DNA of 64,000 bases from an uncultured Bacteroides sp. (GCA_949296575.1 CASFPE010000035.1:62001-126000); one strand, 5' to 3'; counted from the first letter of the stretch, positions 1-9,256 are shown. Notes: a model not told the origin generated them from the letters alone. Program-made: numbers and translations.

Positions 1-1543
1 CGATTATTCCGACCCTGACGTTTGCCGCGTGGGCGATGATTTTTACATGACTTCATCCAGTTTCAACTGCCTGCCGGGGTTGCAAATCCTGCATTCCAAG
101 GATTTGGTCAACTGGAGCATCATCGGAGCAGCCGTGCCAACCACGCTGCAACCCGCAACAATGCCGGAACGCCCACAGCATGGCAACCACATCTGGGCGC
201 CGTGCATCCGCTATCATAACGGCGAATTTTACATCTTCTGGGGCGACCCCGACCAAGGCATCTACATGGTGAAGGCCAAAAACCCGGAAGGGCCGTGGGA
301 TGAACCCGTATTGGTGAAGGCCGTCAAAGGCATCATCGACACCACGCCCCTGTGGGACGACGACGGCCGCGTCTATCTGGCGCATGCCTATGCCGGAAGC
401 CGCGCCGGCCTGAAAAGCGTGATTGCCGTGTGCGAACTGAATGCCGATGCCACAAAGGCCATCACCCCCAGCCGCATTGTATTCGACGGGCATGAGAAAC
501 ACCAGACTTGCGAGGGGCCGAAATTCTATAAAAAAGACGGCTACTATTACCTGTTCTTCCCTGCCGGAGGCGTGCCGACAGGCTGGCAGGTCGTGGCACG
601 TTCCAAGAATGTTTACGGCCCGTATGAGGACCGAATCGTATTGGCACAGGGCGACAGCGAAGTAAACGGCCCGCACCAAGGGGGATGGGTGGACACGCCT
701 ACGGGCGAAGACTGGTTCATGCACTTCCAGGACGTGGGAGCTTACGGGCGGCTCGTGCATCTGCAACCGATGAAATGGGTGGACGGATGGCCGGTTATCG
801 GCGTGGATGAGGACGGAGACGGCTGCGGCACCCCGGTATCCACCTACAAGAAACCGAACGTGGGGCAAACTTACCCCGTCTGCACCCCGCAAGAAAGCGA
901 TGAGTTCAACGGATTCACCTTGTCGCCGCAATGGCAATGGCATGCCAACATCAACGACAAATGGGCATACTATGCCGGCGACAAGGGATATGTGCGCCTC
1001 TACTCCTATCCGGTGGTGGACGACTACAAGAGCTTGTGGGACGTGGCCAACCTGTTGTTGCAGAAAACACCCGCGCCCAACTTCACCGCTACCATGAAGC
1101 TGACCTTCACGCCTTCGCCAAAATACACCGGCGAACGCACGGGACTCGTGGTGATGGGGCGCGACTATGCCGCCCTTGTATTGGAAAACACGGAGAACGG
1201 ACTGGTGCTTTCGCAGGTGGAATGCAAGAAAGCCGACTCCGGGAAACCTGAAAAAGTGAACGAAAGCACCCCGCTTGCCAACTCCACGGTGTACCTGAAA
1301 GCGCGCTTCAGCACGGATTTCGAGAAGATTTCCAAAAGCGAGGGCGGACACGACCTCGTGGTGATGTGCGAGTTCAGCTACAGCACCGACGGCAAACGCT
1401 ACAAGAAGTTAGGCACGCCGTTCCAAGTGCGTGAAGGCAAATGGATAGGCGCAAAGATAGGAACTTTCTGCACCCGCCCGGCCATGGTGACCAACGATGG
1501 CGGATGGGCCGACGTGGATTGGTTCCGGATTACCAAGAAATAA
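1..1543 (+). CDS. Glycoside hydrolase family 43 protein, 5'-truncated by the window edge
   Basis: The reading frame is open from base 2, so the signal peptide and first residues lie outside the window. The first visible residues, DYSDPDVCRVGDDFYM, are the GH43 opening strand with the catalytic-base Asp before Pro. IDTTPLWDDDG (Asp at bases 338-340) supplies the pKa-modulating Asp and TCEGPKF (Glu at 512-514) the general acid. After the five-bladed propeller, from about base 880, comes a beta-sandwich domain of the type common at the C-terminus of GH43 xylosidases and arabinofuranosidases. The enzyme should release terminal arabinose or xylose from pectin side chains or xylan; the exact substrate cannot be read. 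The neighbouring pectin enzymes favour a pectin side-chain role (inference). An internal GTG or ATG is not a sensible start because it would remove the catalytic base. Confidence 0.88.
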   Translation, partial: DYSDPDVCRVGDDFYMTSSSFNCLPGLQILHSKDLVNWSIIGAAVPTTLQPATMPERPQHGNHIWAPCIRYHNGEFYIFWGDPDQGIYMVKAKNPEGPWDEPVLVKAVKGIIDTTPLWDDDGRVYLAHAYAGSRAGLKSVIAVCELNADATKAITPSRIVFDGHEKHQTCEGPKFYKKDGYYYLFFPAGGVPTGWQVVARSKNVYGPYEDRIVLAQGDSEVNGPHQGGWVDTPTGEDWFMHFQDVGAYGRLVHLQPMKWVDGWPVIGVDEDGDGCGTPVSTYKKPNVGQTYPVCTPQESDEFNGFTLSPQWQWHANINDKWAYYAGDKGYVRLYSYPVVDDYKSLWDVANLLLQKTPAPNFTATMKLTFTPSPKYTGERTGLVVMGRDYAALVLENTENGLVLSQVECKKADSGKPEKVNESTPLANSTVYLKARFSTDFEKISKSEGGHDLVVMCEFSYSTDGKRYKKLGTPFQVREGKWIGAKIGTFCTRPAMVTNDGGWADVDWFRITKK

Positions 1544-1587
1544 CATTCTTTTCATGGTAAAAGATTCGAATCAATAATGATTCCCCG

Positions 1588-1622
1588 CGCGGCTGCTTCG
1601 TGAGAAGCGGCCGCGTTTTTTT
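1588..1622 (+). terminator. Rho-independent terminator after the GH43 gene
   Basis: A 12-bp stem (1588-1599 with 1604-1615, one G-T pair) closed by a GTGA loop is followed by seven T. It starts 45 bases after the GH43 stop and separates that gene from the HAD phosphatase. Confidence 0.85.
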
Positions 1623-1648
1623 GCGCCCCGACGCTCCGCGCCCCGACG

Positions 1649-1674
1649 TTTTTCCCTGATTATTCCTAACTTTG
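1649..1674 (+). promoter_or_regulatory. Possible promoter for the HAD phosphatase
   Basis: TAACTTTG at 1667-1674 matches the Bacteroides -7 element TAnnTTTG and lies 21 bases before the ATG. The -33 TTTG is only weakly represented by a T-run at 1649-1653, so this is a half match. An 11-bp direct repeat, GCGCCCCGACG (1623-1633 and 1638-1648), lies just upstream. Confidence 0.4.
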
Positions 1675-1695
1675 CCGCAAACATCCGAAAACGAT

Positions 1696-2352
1696 ATGAA
1701 AAAACTGCTCATTTTCGACTTGGACGGGACGCTGCTCAACACCATTGCCGACCTCGCGCAAAGCACCAACCACGCGTTGGAGAAGAACGGCTTCCCCCCG
1801 CACGAGACGGACGAATACCGCTTCTTCGTGGGCAACGGCATCAACAAGCTTTTTGAACGCGCCCTGCCGCAGGAAGCAAGAACCGAAGAAAACATCGGCC
1901 TCATCCGAAAGGATTTCCTCGCTTTCTACGACCGCCACAACACGGACTACAGCCGCCCCTACCCCGGCATCCCGCAACTGCTCCGCACATTGCAAGGGAA
2001 AGGCTTCCGCCTTGCCGTGGCTTCCAACAAATACCAGGCAGCCACCGGGAAACTCATCCGCCACTTCTTCCCGGACATCCGCTTCGTGGCCGTATTCGGC
2101 CAACGGGAAAACGTCCCCACGAAACCGGACCCGCAAGTGGTGCATGAAATCATCACGCTGGCAGGCACGGCAAAAACGGACGTGCTGTACGTGGGCGATT
2201 CCGGCGTGGACATGCAGACGGCCCTCAACGCCGGGGTGGATGCCGCCGGGGTGACGTGGGGATTCCGCCCACGCACGGAATTAGAGGCGTTCCATCCCCG
2301 CTGCATCGTGGACCATCCTGAAGAAATCCTGCCCCTCGCACTGGAAGGATAA
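1696..2352 (+). CDS. gph: HAD-superfamily phosphatase, phosphoglycolate phosphatase-like
   Basis: A 218-residue cytoplasmic HAD hydrolase. Motif I is FDLDGTLLN with nucleophile Asp8 and acid/base Asp10. Motif II is the Ser of VASNK, motif III the Lys of TKPDP, and motif IV is GDSGVDM. The helical cap between motifs I and II is of the size found in Gph/PGP-type enzymes that hydrolyse 2-phosphoglycolate or similar small phosphate esters. The frame is open further upstream to 1672, but the ATG at 1696 puts motif I at the usual position and follows a TAnnTTTG element. Its place inside a pectin locus looks incidental. Substrate specificity cannot be assigned from motifs, and pyrophosphatase or beta-phosphoglucomutase-like activity remains possible. 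Confidence 0.82.
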   Translation: MKKLLIFDLDGTLLNTIADLAQSTNHALEKNGFPPHETDEYRFFVGNGINKLFERALPQEARTEENIGLIRKDFLAFYDRHNTDYSRPYPGIPQLLRTLQGKGFRLAVASNKYQAATGKLIRHFFPDIRFVAVFGQRENVPTKPDPQVVHEIITLAGTAKTDVLYVGDSGVDMQTALNAGVDAAGVTWGFRPRTELEAFHPRCIVDHPEEILPLALEG

Positions 2353-2397
2353 AGCCGCAGGAACCGCAACCGCTTCCCTGCTTTCCGGGAAAAGCAC

Positions 2398-2433
2398 AAA
2401 AAATACCGGAACGGGCCTCACGGCAAGTTCCGG
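2398..2433 (-). terminator. Terminator of the minus-strand PL1 pectate lyase gene
   Basis: Arms 2406-2412 and 2427-2433 (CCGGAAC/GTTCCGG) with an inner GCC/GGC pairing. On the minus strand the hairpin is followed by TATTTTTT. It lies between two convergent genes. Confidence 0.65.
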
Positions 2434-2470
2434 CGGTTCATCTTGACTCTATACTTATGGAAAAAACTTT

Positions 2471-4735
2471 CTACTTATAATATTCCTTTCCGGCCACGGC
2501 AGTCCCATCGCCATATACCTTGCGGACGATGTAAAAGCCCTTGGACGGTTCGTCCACCTGCATGCCCGACAGGGTGTAATACTGCACGGCCACCGGCTCG
2601 CCTTTCTGCGCCATTGCGGAAATGCTTGTGGCGTTCTCCGTCACCAAAGCGAACTTCACCGCCGACTTGTAGGTCAGTTCAAACGGGATGCTGCCTTGCA
2701 GCGACAGGGGCGACACGGTAAATTCCAGCGGGGCTGCCTTGCGGTTGGTCAAATCTTTCGTCACGCCGGCAATAGTGATGGCGCCTTTATTGTCGCTGTT
2801 GTTGTCGTTCACGGCATACACCGTGAGGGAGGTCACCGTCAATCCTGCCGGAACGGTAATCGTGTAAGCACCCTCCTCCAAAAGAATCAGATTGTTGCCC
2901 TTTTGGTTGCTGTATGTGTATTCCGTCTGTTCAAAGTCGATGGCGAAACCTTCCGGCAGCGGCGTGACGGCGTCTATCATCACAACCCCCGCCGATGGCG
3001 TGGAAACTTCCTTTGTAGTGAAAGACAGCACCTCGCCTTCTATCGTCTTTCCCTCCTTGCGGATGAAAGCTTTATAATAATAGGTCGTGGCGGCTTCCAA
3101 GCCCGTCCATTCATAGCTGCCCGACGGCGCGGCCACTTCCGTCCCGTCCGACAAGTCGGCTTGCTGCCCGTACACGAAGCCTTGGGCGGTCACCACGTCG
3201 GAATTGGCGGCAAACGTGCCGTTCAGCACGGCGGATGCTGCCGTCACGTCCGTGGCAGGCAGGGTCTCCACCGCCATTTCCGTGTATTCGGCCACGGTGA
3301 ACGCCAGCGAACGGGCGGCCTCATGGCCGTCATTGTCGGCGGCTTTCACCTCTATCGTGTGGCGGCCCAACGTCACATTCTCCAAACGCGCCGTATAGGC
3401 ATTGCCGGACACTTCATAATCCACCGGAGCGCCGTCCACGGCAAGCGTCACCTCGGCCACCGTGCCGTCCTCGTCCGTCACCGTAAATTCCACGTCCACG
3501 GCCAAGCCTTCTTCGTAGGTTATCACGGCGTTGGCGGCCGGTTTCGTGATGGTGATTTCGGGGTAACCCTCTTGGATGTCGTCAATCTTTCCCACCCCGC
3601 ACCATTGCGGCACGATGTTGGGGATGTCGGCTGCGCGGTCGGCGGTGTAGTTGTATGGCGGGCGGTAGTCGGACGACGGGATGCTGTACACCTCATCCAG
3701 CTTTTCGTTCACCAAATCCGTGAATCCTTCGGGGATGCGGTTGCAGCCGTCGAATATCAAATCCACCAATGTGGCGCTCTCGCCTTCCCCGCTCGACATC
3801 ACGGGCGCCTTGGTGTTCTTGAAGTAACATCCCTCGATGTAGGCCACGGCATTGGCACGGAGGTCGTAGCCGTCTTGGCATTCCTCCTGCATGTTGTTGT
3901 AGTAGTGGTAGATGCCGCCGCGCTGCAAGGGCAGGCGCGAGCCTTGGATGTTGTAGAAATAGTTGTGGTGCATGGTCACCGTGCGGGGGAACTGGTCGCT
4001 GTTGCCCTTTCCGCTCAGGCAAGCCTTGCTGTGGTTGTGGAACTTGCACCACGAGATGGTGGTGTATTGCACGTTGTTTTTCATGTCCAGCAGGCCGTCG
4101 TAGCGATCCTTGTCCACGCCGTTCTCGTTGAAGAACTCGCAATGGTCCACCCAATAATGGTGGCCGAAGTCGGTGTCGGCATCGTTCTCGTCGGCCTGGA
4201 TAGAGATGCAATCGGGGTCGCCCACGGTGACTTCCGCGCCGTTTCTCCATGCCAATATCTTGTTTTCATCCGTTTTAGCCACCGGCACGCCCGCCATCGA
4301 GAACTTGATGTTGCGGATGATGATGTTGCTTTGCGTCTGGATGACCAGCCCGATGCGGTTGAAGAACGCCTCGCTGCCCACGCCAAGCAGCGTCTTGTTG
4401 GAACCCACGCGCAGCACCTCTCCATAGGTGGATGCCACGCCCGATTCGGATATCTGCCCTTCATTGTCCACCTTGCAGGGATAGCCCGTGGTGAACTCTT
4501 TCGTCACTCTTATTATATAAGGTGTAGAAGGGTCTTCTACATACTGTTTCAATTCTTCAAAGGTTTGCGGGGTCACTACTTGGCCGCCTTCGCCTCCTGT
4601 GGTGCCGCCGGCGTGATAGAAATCGCCTTCTCCCTCCATGGCTGCGTAACCAATCATCGAAAAATCGGGTTGTTGCGCCCAACTGCACAAGGCAGACAGG
4701 CATAAGATAGCAAAAAGGAATAATCTGTTCTTCAT
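2471..4735 (-). CDS. Secreted polysaccharide lyase family 1 pectate lyase with Ig-like and FN3-like domains
   Basis: A 754-residue exported enzyme. The ATG at 4735 begins a clear signal peptide (MKNRLFLFAILCLSALCSWA); the longer open frame to 4984 adds only unlikely sequence. Residues about 25-370 form a PL1 beta-helix: DPDCISI, a WVDHCEFFN turn, DGLLDMK for calcium binding, and SRLPLQRGG, which fits the family RxPxxR motif holding the catalytic Arg. An Ig-like domain (about 400-490) and an FN3-like domain (about 495-590) follow. The C-terminus ends in a YYTLSGMQV...GFYIVRKV sorting-tail-like segment. It should cleave polygalacturonate by beta-elimination at the cell surface or outside. A TAnnTTTG element (TAATTTTG, 4776-4769) lies upstream without a good -33 box. 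Confidence 0.9.
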   Translation of the reverse strand: MKNRLFLFAILCLSALCSWAQQPDFSMIGYAAMEGEGDFYHAGGTTGGEGGQVVTPQTFEELKQYVEDPSTPYIIRVTKEFTTGYPCKVDNEGQISESGVASTYGEVLRVGSNKTLLGVGSEAFFNRIGLVIQTQSNIIIRNIKFSMAGVPVAKTDENKILAWRNGAEVTVGDPDCISIQADENDADTDFGHHYWVDHCEFFNENGVDKDRYDGLLDMKNNVQYTTISWCKFHNHSKACLSGKGNSDQFPRTVTMHHNYFYNIQGSRLPLQRGGIYHYYNNMQEECQDGYDLRANAVAYIEGCYFKNTKAPVMSSGEGESATLVDLIFDGCNRIPEGFTDLVNEKLDEVYSIPSSDYRPPYNYTADRAADIPNIVPQWCGVGKIDDIQEGYPEITITKPAANAVITYEEGLAVDVEFTVTDEDGTVAEVTLAVDGAPVDYEVSGNAYTARLENVTLGRHTIEVKAADNDGHEAARSLAFTVAEYTEMAVETLPATDVTAASAVLNGTFAANSDVVTAQGFVYGQQADLSDGTEVAAPSGSYEWTGLEAATTYYYKAFIRKEGKTIEGEVLSFTTKEVSTPSAGVVMIDAVTPLPEGFAIDFEQTEYTYSNQKGNNLILLEEGAYTITVPAGLTVTSLTVYAVNDNNSDNKGAITIAGVTKDLTNRKAAPLEFTVSPLSLQGSIPFELTYKSAVKFALVTENATSISAMAQKGEPVAVQYYTLSGMQVDEPSKGFYIVRKVYGDGTAVAGKEYYK

Positions 4736-4968
4736 GATACCAAAAAATAAGGTCATTTTCAACACGTGCAAAATTAGATTTTCCACACAGGACGGACAGG
4801 AAAATTTTGGTCTTAAAACGGGAAAAATTGACGATGCGCGGCGCAGTTTTATGCCCTGCAACAGGGTTTTCCACGAAACGGCACTTGCACGGCCCGGAAA
4901 GGAGGAGGGAAGGAATGAAAAATGAGAAATGAAAAATGAAAAACGGGACAGGAAGAAGGGCGGAAAAT

Positions 4969-5044
4969 CCTTGGAAGGTTCCATGCAAAACGTTCCAAGG
5001 TTTGAGGCAAAACCTTAGCAGGATTTTCAAAAACCTTTGGGAAG
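4969..5044 (+). repeat. Dispersed intergenic hairpin element, copy A
   Basis: Begins with a hairpin whose arms are CCTTGGAA (4969-4976) and TTCCAAGG (4993-5000), with an inner GTT/AAC pairing, followed by AGCAGGATTTTCAAAAAC and CTTTGGGAAG. Copy C at 49374-49450 has identical outer arms at identical spacing and a closely related tail. Copy B at 27223-27290 is more diverged. All three copies read in the same direction. Confidence 0.7.
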
Positions 5045-5105
5045 TGCAGGCCGCTCGTTCCGGGAAGTGCAGCCGCCCCGTTCGGGCAGACTTGAAATCT
5101 GCCCG
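5039..5105 (+). repeat. Direct repeat plus palindrome module
   Basis: GGGAAGTGCAG occurs at 5039-5049 and 5062-5072, each followed by a CCGC/CGTTC-containing stretch. It is followed by an 8-bp inverted repeat, CGGGCAGA (5083-5090) and TCTGCCCG (5098-5105), around a 7-base loop. No coding explanation is apparent. Confidence 0.55.
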
Positions 5106-5208
5106 GGCAAGCAAGGCGCTTCACCGGGAACAGCCGGCGGGAATGCCCCGACAGCCCGCCTGCCTGCTTCCGGGAAGAAAAGCAAAACCCTGCGGAAAGG
5201 CAGGGCGC

Positions 5209-5246
5209 AAAAAAAAAAGCTGCGCCGTCATCCCGACGGCGCAGCT
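5209..5246 (-). terminator. Terminator of the CE8 pectin methylesterase gene
   Basis: A perfect 12-bp stem (5218-5229 with 5235-5246, loop ATCCC) is followed on the minus strand by a run of ten T (5218-5209, overlapping the base of the stem). It lies 39 bases after the stop. Confidence 0.92.
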
Positions 5247-5284
5247 CCCAGTCTTAATAGAAACCTTAAAAAATGATCATAAAT

Positions 5285-8200
5285 TTATCGAACCATGACC
5301 ACGTTGCTCTTGCTCTCGCCTTCCGTCACCGCTTTCACGATGTATGCGCCGGCAGGCAATGCAAATGCAGCGTCTTCATTCGTTTCAATGGTATCCACCA
5401 GCATGCCGCTCGTGTTGAACACATAGATGGTGGCGGCAGCTGCGATGCCTTCCACGCGCACTTCATTGCCTGCGGCAAAGATGTTCAGCCCGCTTTCAGC
5501 GGCAGCGTCGCGGATGCTGTCCGGGTTGCCGTACTCGTAGGCATTGGAAGCTGCGCCCAAGCCGCCCATGTCGTTAGCCGCACGAACCGTGAAGGCCACG
5601 CCTTCCAACGTTTCAGCCGGGATGGCATAACTGTTTTCCGTCGTGAAATCAACGACTACGCCGTTCTGGCAGATTGCCCAGCAGCGCACGTAATCATTGG
5701 CTTCCCAAGTGAGCGTCGTGCCGTCTGCATCGATATCGATAGCCGGAGCCGCAGCCTGCTCGGTCAGCATGTTCGGCTGCCAGGCATCGTTGCCGCCCAG
5801 CACATTTGCGATGGTGTATTCCGCCGCTTCTTCTTCCGTCAGCACAGCCGACGGGTATTCCACCGGGGTCATCACATCGTTCACCTTAAATTCCATCTTG
5901 CGGTTGTCGCAGTTCACGGGTGTGCCGTTGGCAGTGTGGCTGTTGTATTCGGCAAACAATGCAGGCAGCACGCCCATGTCTGCCCATCCGGCAGCCGTCG
6001 GCTGGATGTTCATCGTGGTGTTGAGCCATACGCAGCGCGGGCTTCCTTGCCACGGGCGACCCAAATTGAACTGTCCATCTTGGCTTTCCGGCCCGTCGAT
6101 GGTGCAGTTGCTAAACACATATCCCCAATCCGTGCTGGTGGAAGGAGCGGTAATATGGCCGCCATTGCCGTCGCGGGCTTCCACATAAAGCAACGCGCGG
6201 TTGAAGAAGATGTCGCCGCTGCCGCAGATGAAGTCCACCACGCCGTGGATTTCGCAATCCTCCAAGTAAGAACGCATCGTGGCGTTGTTCGTGTAGTACG
6301 TGTCTTGGTACGAAAGCATCTTCACATTCTTGAAGACGTTCTTGTTGCCCTTGTCCTGGATGACGACCGCACGTCCGGCAATGCCCGGCTGTCCATAAGG
6401 ATAAGCGTTCTGCAAGGTCAGGTCTTGCATGTAGATGTTATCACCCGTCAAGAGGAACGTGGCGGTGGTGCCGATGCCTTCCTCAAGCGTGCCGTCTTCT
6501 TTTTCAGGCGTGCGGTTCACAATCAACGTGCCCTCCATGCTTTCGCCAATCAAAGAAATGTTACTTCCTATCGGGGTGAGGCAAGCCGTGCCCAAGTCAT
6601 ACGTGCCGTTCTTCACGAAGATGCGGTAGCGTCCCGTCTCGATGTCGTTGCCTTCCTCGATGGCGGCGAGCAATTCATCCACGTTGCTGACCACGGCATC
6701 ATACAAGCCTTTCGTTACCACCGGCGGCGCCATCGTGGTGAAGTGCAATACAATGTCGTCCGTCATCGTGTTGCCTGCCAAGTCAGACACAGTGTTGCCC
6801 GGCAAAGTAAAGGTGTAAGCCGTGTTGTAGTCCAAGCCCATGTAGGAGAAAGTGATGGACGTTCCCGTCACCTTCGGTTCCAAGGCCTTGTCGTTCAAGG
6901 TGGCGGTGGCGCCTTCTGCGATTTGCACGCGCTCGTTGAACGTCAGCACAATCGAACCCGTAGCCGATGCGCCCGTTGCCCCTTCTTCAGGAACGGACTT
7001 CTCCAATACGGGCGGCACGCCGTCGTCTGGAATCTCCGGCGTGCCGGTAATCCAAATAGCACCGAGGGCAATGCCGTCGTTGTCAGACGAGGTTCCGATG
7101 ACATCTGAAGCATAATCGGGAATCCAGCGGATATACACTTTCTCCTGGTTGTTGGCCTCAGCGGGCAACGTGCCGTTCAAGTCAGTCCAAACCTTGCTGC
7201 CGCTGATGGTGATGCGGGCCACTTCCTTAAATTCTTCTCCATCCAAAGAGTATTCCAGTTTCTGCACAGAATAGCTGTTGTAGTTGATCAGCATGGCAGA
7301 AGCCACCTGGATGTCCTTGAAATCGCGGGCATTGATCATCGTCTGCCAGTAGAAACGGCGGTCTTCTTGTCCGAACACCGTCCGCCAGTTCACGGCAGCC
7401 GGACGGCCTTCGTAGCCGCCATCGGCCAGTTGCGACTTGTCCAACCAGCCTTCGGTGGCACCTGCTGCATTGCGCAGAATCAACGTTGTTGTCTCATTGT
7501 CCACCGTAGAGATGAAGTCTGCAGGGCGGTTGTTGCTGCCTTCGCGGTAGAAGTCCCAAGCCACAATGTAGTCCGCAGCCGAATAAGAAGCCGTCAGCGA
7601 CTGGTCGCCGTTCATCATCACCGTTTGGGTGGGTTCGGTCTGCCCGTTGCTCCATCCTGTAAAGGTCAGTATCGGGTTGTTGGAAGCCGTGACGGTCACT
7701 TGCGTGCCTTCTTCATACATGCGTTTGCCGTCCACCATCGTTCCTTCGGGCGATGCAGCCACCATGTAGTCATTCGCGCCGCCTTCCACCAAGAGGGAAA
7801 GTTCGTAGGTGTTCACTTGCACGAACTCGGCGGTCACCGTGGTGTTTTCTTCCAACGTCAGCTTGAAAGATTCTTCCGTAGAGAGTTCTTCGCCTTCGCC
7901 GTTCACCCAGCGGCTGAAGTCGTAGCCGAAGTTCGGGGTAGCAGTCAAGGTGATTTGCGTGCCTTGGTCGAATTCATTGCCCGTGGGGTTCTGCGTCACC
8001 GTTCCTGCGCCTTCCGGGGTCAAGCTCATGGCAAAGGTATAAGTAGGAACAGCTTCCACTTGCCCGTCCACTGTGCCGGTGATAACCACGTTGTTGAAAC
8101 CCATGTCTTTGGTGTCACCCAACGAATAAACATACAGTTTCAGCGTCACAGCACCGGTTGTCCCTGCTGCCGTCACATCCGTGTCAATCGTAGTATAAGT

Positions 8201-9214
8201 ATTTGTATTATCACGTGCCGGGACAACACCTTCGGCAACAACAACCTCTGAGCCGTCTTCATAAACTAATTTCACATCAAGTTTGCCACCGTCTGTGCCA
8301 AACTTCACCGTGTTCAATGAAACATGGGTCGGCGTAAAGGTCAAGCCTTTGGAAGGAGAGATGACATAAGCCAATGTCTGTTCTTCCGTCGGGCTGCCTG
8401 CTCCCATCGGCTGGTAAGTCGTGAAGTTCACGCCGTTCACTTCCTTGTTCCTTCTGTAAGACAAATCCTCACCCAAGATAAAGGAAGTCATGGAGAACGC
8501 TTCTTCATTAGACACTTCCGCTGCCGACGGGCAATCTGCACCAGCCGTCATCGGCCAAGTAGCCGTCACTGTCTCATTGTTGAACGAAGGCAGGCTGTAT
8601 TCCTCGGCCATCACCACGAATGATTTAATACGAGTATCGAAACCAGTGTTCCTGCCTTCACCATGCACCACGTTTATCAAACGCACAATCACTTGCGCTT
8701 TATCCGTAGCACTGATACCAACCGTAGAATTATAAGCATCTCCCCAACCTAAATCAGTAGTATACTCACCTGCATCCGACCATGTGGTCCCGCCATTTGT
8801 GGAATATACCATCCGCCATTTCGTACCTGTGTTAGAAGCTATGCCAAAAGAAATCTGAGGATTCTTATAGCCCGCCATGGAGAAAGAGAACTGCATGTAG
8901 TCGTCATGCTTGCTCCCATCCACCCAATCGGCAGTTGTAAACGTGCCATCCGGATCCAATGCCGGAGCATTAAATAATACACTGCCGTAAACATAATCAT
9001 CCGCAGCTACGGTGTATCCATCGGTTGCATAAAAAGTCAACTCACCCGTTCCAGTAGTTGCATTGATAGGACCGTCGGTGTATTGGTTGTTGGTCGTGTC
9101 AAACTCCCAAGCCACCAATTTGGTCTGCTCTGCCTGTGCATGGACAGCCATCGGCACCATCAGCCCGGCAGCCATCACGCACAAAAACGTCTTTTTGAGA
9201 TTTGTTTTAAACAT
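5285..9214 (-). CDS. Large multidomain secreted pectin methylesterase (CE8) with T9SS-type C-terminal domain
   Basis: A 1309-residue exported protein. After a signal peptide (about 1-27) come jelly-roll-like regions, two divergent InlB B-type repeats (about 390-541, with PTGNEFDQGTQITLTATPN and GWSNGQTEPTQTVMM), another beta-rich module, a Big_5-like Ig domain (about 735-830), and a CE8 right-handed beta-helix (about 834-1160). CE8 catalytic signatures are present: QDTYY (near 970), VVDFICGSGD (near 995) and LGRPW (near 1052), carrying the two Asp and the Arg. The C-terminal ~75 residues (VFNTSGMLV...LPAGAYIVKAV) look like a type A T9SS sorting domain. It should remove methyl esters from homogalacturonan so that the two PL1 lyases either side can cut it. 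Over twice the usual CE8 length because of the binding modules. Confidence 0.9.
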   Translation of the reverse strand: MFKTNLKKTFLCVMAAGLMVPMAVHAQAEQTKLVAWEFDTTNNQYTDGPINATTGTGELTFYATDGYTVAADDYVYGSVLFNAPALDPDGTFTTADWVDGSKHDDYMQFSFSMAGYKNPQISFGIASNTGTKWRMVYSTNGGTTWSDAGEYTTDLGWGDAYNSTVGISATDKAQVIVRLINVVHGEGRNTGFDTRIKSFVVMAEEYSLPSFNNETVTATWPMTAGADCPSAAEVSNEEAFSMTSFILGEDLSYRRNKEVNGVNFTTYQPMGAGSPTEEQTLAYVISPSKGLTFTPTHVSLNTVKFGTDGGKLDVKLVYEDGSEVVVAEGVVPARDNTNTYTTIDTDVTAAGTTGAVTLKLYVYSLGDTKDMGFNNVVITGTVDGQVEAVPTYTFAMSLTPEGAGTVTQNPTGNEFDQGTQITLTATPNFGYDFSRWVNGEGEELSTEESFKLTLEENTTVTAEFVQVNTYELSLLVEGGANDYMVAASPEGTMVDGKRMYEEGTQVTVTASNNPILTFTGWSNGQTEPTQTVMMNGDQSLTASYSAADYIVAWDFYREGSNNRPADFISTVDNETTTLILRNAAGATEGWLDKSQLADGGYEGRPAAVNWRTVFGQEDRRFYWQTMINARDFKDIQVASAMLINYNSYSVQKLEYSLDGEEFKEVARITISGSKVWTDLNGTLPAEANNQEKVYIRWIPDYASDVIGTSSDNDGIALGAIWITGTPEIPDDGVPPVLEKSVPEEGATGASATGSIVLTFNERVQIAEGATATLNDKALEPKVTGTSITFSYMGLDYNTAYTFTLPGNTVSDLAGNTMTDDIVLHFTTMAPPVVTKGLYDAVVSNVDELLAAIEEGNDIETGRYRIFVKNGTYDLGTACLTPIGSNISLIGESMEGTLIVNRTPEKEDGTLEEGIGTTATFLLTGDNIYMQDLTLQNAYPYGQPGIAGRAVVIQDKGNKNVFKNVKMLSYQDTYYTNNATMRSYLEDCEIHGVVDFICGSGDIFFNRALLYVEARDGNGGHITAPSTSTDWGYVFSNCTIDGPESQDGQFNLGRPWQGSPRCVWLNTTMNIQPTAAGWADMGVLPALFAEYNSHTANGTPVNCDNRKMEFKVNDVMTPVEYPSAVLTEEEAAEYTIANVLGGNDAWQPNMLTEQAAAPAIDIDADGTTLTWEANDYVRCWAICQNGVVVDFTTENSYAIPAETLEGVAFTVRAANDMGGLGAASNAYEYGNPDSIRDAAAESGLNIFAAGNEVRVEGIAAAATIYVFNTSGMLVDTIETNEDAAFALPAGAYIVKAVTEGESKSNVVMVR

Positions 9215-9256
9215 GATTATTAGATTTTAATGAAACGAAATATACATATATTATAA

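Larger units (their letters stand above)
4736..5284. other. 549-bp intergenic region with several repeat structures
   Basis: No gene is evident. From low to high coordinates it holds the upstream region of the PL1 gene, a low-complexity GAAAAATGA-rich stretch (4914-4943), copy A of a dispersed hairpin element (4969-5044), a twice-repeated GGGAAGTGCAG module ending in an 8-bp palindrome (5039-5105), a CCCTGC...GCAGGG hairpin (5188-5205) and the terminator of the next gene (5209-5246). Short frames here look like chance readings. Confidence 0.6.

Noticed and set aside
5273..7108. Plus-strand open frame of 611 codons opposite the CE8 gene
   Set aside because: Antisense to a certain gene with full catalytic motifs; the peptide is Arg/His-rich and typical of a shadow frame.
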